From assembly GCA_016880395.1 (NCBI GenBank), contig JAEHDN010000159.1, forward strand, positions 1-15,747: a DNA stretch of 15,747 nt, written 5' to 3'. The translations under genes were made by a program, and so were the position numbers. Below are positions 13,499-15,747 of this stretch, one piece after another (the stretch's first letter is position 1; each line of letters begins with the position of its first letter). This DNA comes from Candidatus Eiseniibacteriota bacterium (GTDB lineage Bacteria; Eisenbacteria; RBG-16-71-46; SZUA-252). Under the pieces are notes generated by a model. The model was given only the letters and a program-made list of their open reading frames with translations. It made no database searches and had not been told where the DNA came from.

Positions 13499-14836
13499 GC
13501 CGCCGACCGTCAGCTCCTTGAAGCGAAGCGACGGCGAGCAGTACTGGGACCGGAAATCGAGGTCCCGACCCACGGCATCGACCCCGAGCAGCATGTCCGA
13601 TAGCTTCCCCGCCACGGTGACGCCTTCCACCGGCTGGACGAGCTTGCCGTTCTCGATCCAGTTCCCCTCGATCTGCTGCGAGTACTCCCCCGCCGCGAGA
13701 TCGAAGCCGAACCCGGCGGTGCCCGTGACGTAGAGGCCCCGCGGCACCTGCTCGATGATGGTCGAGAGCTTCGTGGATCCGTTCTCGATGTAGAAGTTGG
13801 AAGCCCCCACCGCCGGGAGCGAATCGTAACCGCGCCAGGCGCTGCCCGACGGCGCCACGCCCTCGCGGCGGGCGGTCGCGGCCGTGTGGAGGTAGCGCGT
13901 CAGAGTTCCGCGGTCCACAACGAGGTTCCGACGCGTCTGCGATCCCTCGCCGTCGAACGGGCGCGTGCCGAGGCCGCGGCGGAGGATGGCGTCGTCCACG
14001 ATGGTGACCATGGGAGAGGCGATGGCCTGTCCCTTCTTCCCCGCGAGGAACGAGCGCTGCTCGAGCACGTTGAGCCCCGCGAACGCGCCGAAGAGCCCTT
14101 GCAGGAACCCACCCGCCGCCTCGGCCTCGAACACGACCGGCACCCGGGCGGACGGAACCGGCTTGGCGCCGAGCCGGGCCACCGCGCGCTCCCCCGCCTT
14201 GCGCCCGACGCGGTCCGGTGTGGAGAGATCGACGTAGTTCCGCTTCCGATCCGCGTACGAGCCGACGCGCTTCTGGCTCCCGTCGGTCGCGATCGCCGCG
14301 CAGGTCAGCCAGAACGCGGTCGAGCGGAACGTCTGGTACGGGATGAAGGTGTTGGAGAAGTGGGTCTCGCCCACGACGTACCCGGCGCGCGAGGTCTGCG
14401 TGGTCTTGACCTTGTTCACGAGCATCGCGTTGTCCTCGAGCGTCTTCGCCAGAACGATCAGGTCCTGCGGCGTGATCCGGTCCGCGGTCGGGTCCTCGAT
14501 CTCGAGGCTCGTCTGGGGCGGGAAGGACTGGTCCGGGAGCTTGTTCTCATCCCGCGGCGTCGCCTGCGCGGCGAGCGCGATCGTCCGCACCACCAGCTCG
14601 TCGAGCACGGTGCGGTTCAGGTTGGTCGTGTAGAGGAACCCCATCTTCCCGTCGCGCAGCACGCGGAGCCCGAGCCCCGTGATGCCGGACTGCTGGAGCA
14701 GCTCGACCTCTCCCTCGCGGTAGCGGACCTCCACGAATCGGACGAACTCGAAGAACGTCTCCGCCTCGGCCGCGCCGGAGCGCTCCGCCATGGTCCGGAC
14801 CTGCTCGAGGACTTCCTGGGGGCGGGATGTGGGCAT
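13493..14836 (-). CDS. pmbA: TldE/PmbA, non-metal-binding partner of the TldD metalloprotease
   Basis: The 447-residue product belongs to the PmbA/TldD family. In Escherichia coli TldD and TldE form a heterodimeric zinc protease that trims the microcin B17 leader and helps degrade CcdA; TldE lacks the HExxxH site. That is so here: no HExxxH is found. Family blocks are GITGLGLRVLRDGKMGFLYT (75-94), then PVVFEAEAAGGFLQGLFGAF, DDAILRRGLGTRPFDGEG, and near the end GVTVAGKLSDMLLGVDAVG. Length is normal. A longer in-frame reading upstream runs through tldD and is not used: ATG at 14836 shares one base with the tldD stop (TGATG), which gives translational coupling in equal amounts, as suits a heterodimer. 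Roles outside microcins are poorly known; peptide maturation or quality control is likely. Confidence 0.93.
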   Translation of the reverse strand: MPTSRPQEVLEQVRTMAERSGAAEAETFFEFVRFVEVRYREGEVELLQQSGITGLGLRVLRDGKMGFLYTTNLNRTVLDELVVRTIALAAQATPRDENKLPDQSFPPQTSLEIEDPTADRITPQDLIVLAKTLEDNAMLVNKVKTTQTSRAGYVVGETHFSNTFIPYQTFRSTAFWLTCAAIATDGSQKRVGSYADRKRNYVDLSTPDRVGRKAGERAVARLGAKPVPSARVPVVFEAEAAGGFLQGLFGAFAGLNVLEQRSFLAGKKGQAIASPMVTIVDDAILRRGLGTRPFDGEGSQTRRNLVVDRGTLTRYLHTAATARREGVAPSGSAWRGYDSLPAVGASNFYIENGSTKLSTIIEQVPRGLYVTGTAGFGFDLAAGEYSQQIEGNWIENGKLVQPVEGVTVAGKLSDMLLGVDAVGRDLDFRSQYCSPSLRFKELTVGGA

Positions 14837-15747
14837 CAGATCGCCGTGCCTCCCACCGTGATCGAGGAGAAGCGCACCGTGGGCTGCCCCACGCCGACCG
14901 GAACCATCTGGCCGTCCTTGCCGCACACCCCCCGCGTCTGATCCACCACGAGATCGGTGCCGATGCCCTCGATCCGGGCCATGGTATCGAGCGAGTTGCC
15001 GATCAGCACCGCCCCGCGAACAGGCCTCGTCTTCCGACCGTTCTCGATCATGTAGCCGAGCTGGACCGCGAAGTTGAAGTTCCCGCTCGTCGTGTCGACC
15101 GATCCGCCGCCCAGCTCCGCGGCGTAGAAGCCCTTCGTGATCCCGCTCAGGAGCGACGCGGGATCGTCGGTGCCGCGGTCGATGTAGGTGTTCGTCATGC
15201 GCGGGAGCGGCCACTGGCGGTACGACATGCGCCGGCCGTTCCCCGTCGACTTCTGGTTCAGGAGGAACGCGCTCTGCCGGTCGAGGATGTAGGACTTGAG
15301 GTAACCGCCGTCCACCAGCACCGTGCGCTGGCCCGGGATGCCTTCGTCGTCCACCATGTAAGAGCCGCGCCCGTTCGGCCAGAGCGCGTCGTCGATCACG
15401 CGGAGATGGGGCGAACCGATCTTCTGGCCGAGGAGCCCGCTCAGGAGCGACGTGCCGCGGCGGATCGAGTCCCCTTCGAGCGCATGGCCGAAGGATTCGT
15501 GGATGAGGACGCCACCCCAGCCCGGCGCGATCACGACCGGCATGGGCCCAGCGGGAGCGGGAACGGCCCCCAGGAGCGTGACCGCCTGCTGCGCCGCTTC
15601 GCGCGCCACGGCCTCCGGGTCCCGCCGCAGGAAGTAGTCCTCGCCCACGCGGCCGCCGAGTGCGCTCCGTCCCGTGCGCCGGTCCGTGCCATTCACCGCG
15701 GTCACGGCGCAGGAGATCGAGACGAGGTACTGGCGATCGATCGCGTA
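14836..15747 (-). CDS. tldD: TldD metalloprotease (partial, 5' end beyond the window)
   Basis: The reading frame is open from the window edge, so the start codon and about the first third are missing; the visible 303 residues are the C-terminal two-thirds. HESFGH, the HExxxH zinc motif of TldD, stands in GGVLIHESFGHALEGD. Other family blocks are GSYMVDDEGIPGQRTVLVDG, RMTNTYIDRG and IENGRKTRPVRGAVLIGNS, and near the end GKDGQMVPVGVGQPTVR. A short in-frame GTG at 15705 is not the real start, because upstream codons (YAIDRQYLVSISC) continue the conserved fold. With the coupled tldE it forms the TldD/TldE protease, which cleaves unfolded or leader peptides in the cytoplasm. No peptide substrate gene is seen beside it. 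Confidence 0.94.
   Translation of the reverse strand, partial: YAIDRQYLVSISCAVTAVNGTDRRTGRSALGGRVGEDYFLRRDPEAVAREAAQQAVTLLGAVPAPAGPMPVVIAPGWGGVLIHESFGHALEGDSIRRGTSLLSGLLGQKIGSPHLRVIDDALWPNGRGSYMVDDEGIPGQRTVLVDGGYLKSYILDRQSAFLLNQKSTGNGRRMSYRQWPLPRMTNTYIDRGTDDPASLLSGITKGFYAAELGGGSVDTTSGNFNFAVQLGYMIENGRKTRPVRGAVLIGNSLDTMARIEGIGTDLVVDQTRGVCGKDGQMVPVGVGQPTVRFSSITVGGTAI

Noticed and set aside
13493..15214. 573-residue reading of the tldE frame extending into tldD
   Set aside because: The extra N-terminal part is an Arg/His-rich shadow of the tldD frame with no family similarity; the PmbA fold begins at 14836.

Overview
The window is dense, GC-rich bacterial DNA with almost no spare sequence. It encodes three small outer-membrane beta-barrels, a pilin/chaperone pair and many signal peptides, so the host is a diderm (Gram-negative type) bacterium. 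Leader-peptide style, GC content and gene mix fit an uncultured soil or sediment lineage of the Eisenbacteria/Gemmatimonadota/Acidobacteriota kind, but nothing here fixes the phylum. No tRNA, rRNA, CRISPR array, insertion sequence or phage gene is visible, and no gene-free stretch exceeds 300 bases.

Left part (1-3347, plus strand): lipB (octanoyltransferase), an aspartase/fumarase-superfamily gene that overlaps lipB and lacks about 105 internal codons, and two tandem paralogous outer-membrane barrel genes. The first three genes overlap end to end; a GC-rich hairpin separates the two barrel genes. This block meets the next one at a shared CTAG, where two convergent genes use the same four bases for their stops.

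Middle-left (3344-6358, minus strand): a compact three-gene cassette transcribed as pilin-like secreted subunit, then PapD-like periplasmic chaperone, then a 547-residue predicted outer-membrane barrel with a C-terminal carboxypeptidase-regulatory-like domain. It looks like a chaperone-usher assembly system in which the usual ~800-residue usher is missing and a shorter, unrelated-looking barrel sits in its place. This is the best candidate in the window for an undescribed system. Upstream lies a separate 195-residue outer-membrane barrel gene (6607-7194) with its own strong terminator.

Middle-right (7375-10306, minus strand): a translationally coupled trio of a radical SAM protein with extra C-terminal cysteines, a metallophosphoesterase-fold protein that has lost every ligand expected for metal site 1 while keeping site 2, and an MFS transporter. 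Stops and starts are fused as TGATG and TAGTG, which points to one pathway making or modifying a small molecule or peptide and exporting it. The trio is divergent from a thioredoxin-reductase-like flavoprotein, probably ferredoxin-NADP+ reductase type 2 (10425-11435). The 118-bp divergent region holds extended -10 promoter candidates on both strands and three copies of a CGGGCCG heptamer.

Right part (11452-15747, minus strand): a secreted class-C-beta-lactamase-type serine hydrolase fused to a C-terminal domain of unknown role, then tldE/pmbA and tldD (tldD runs off the window), which form the TldD/TldE metalloprotease pair. A perfect 13-bp tandem duplication sits over the tldE stop codon.
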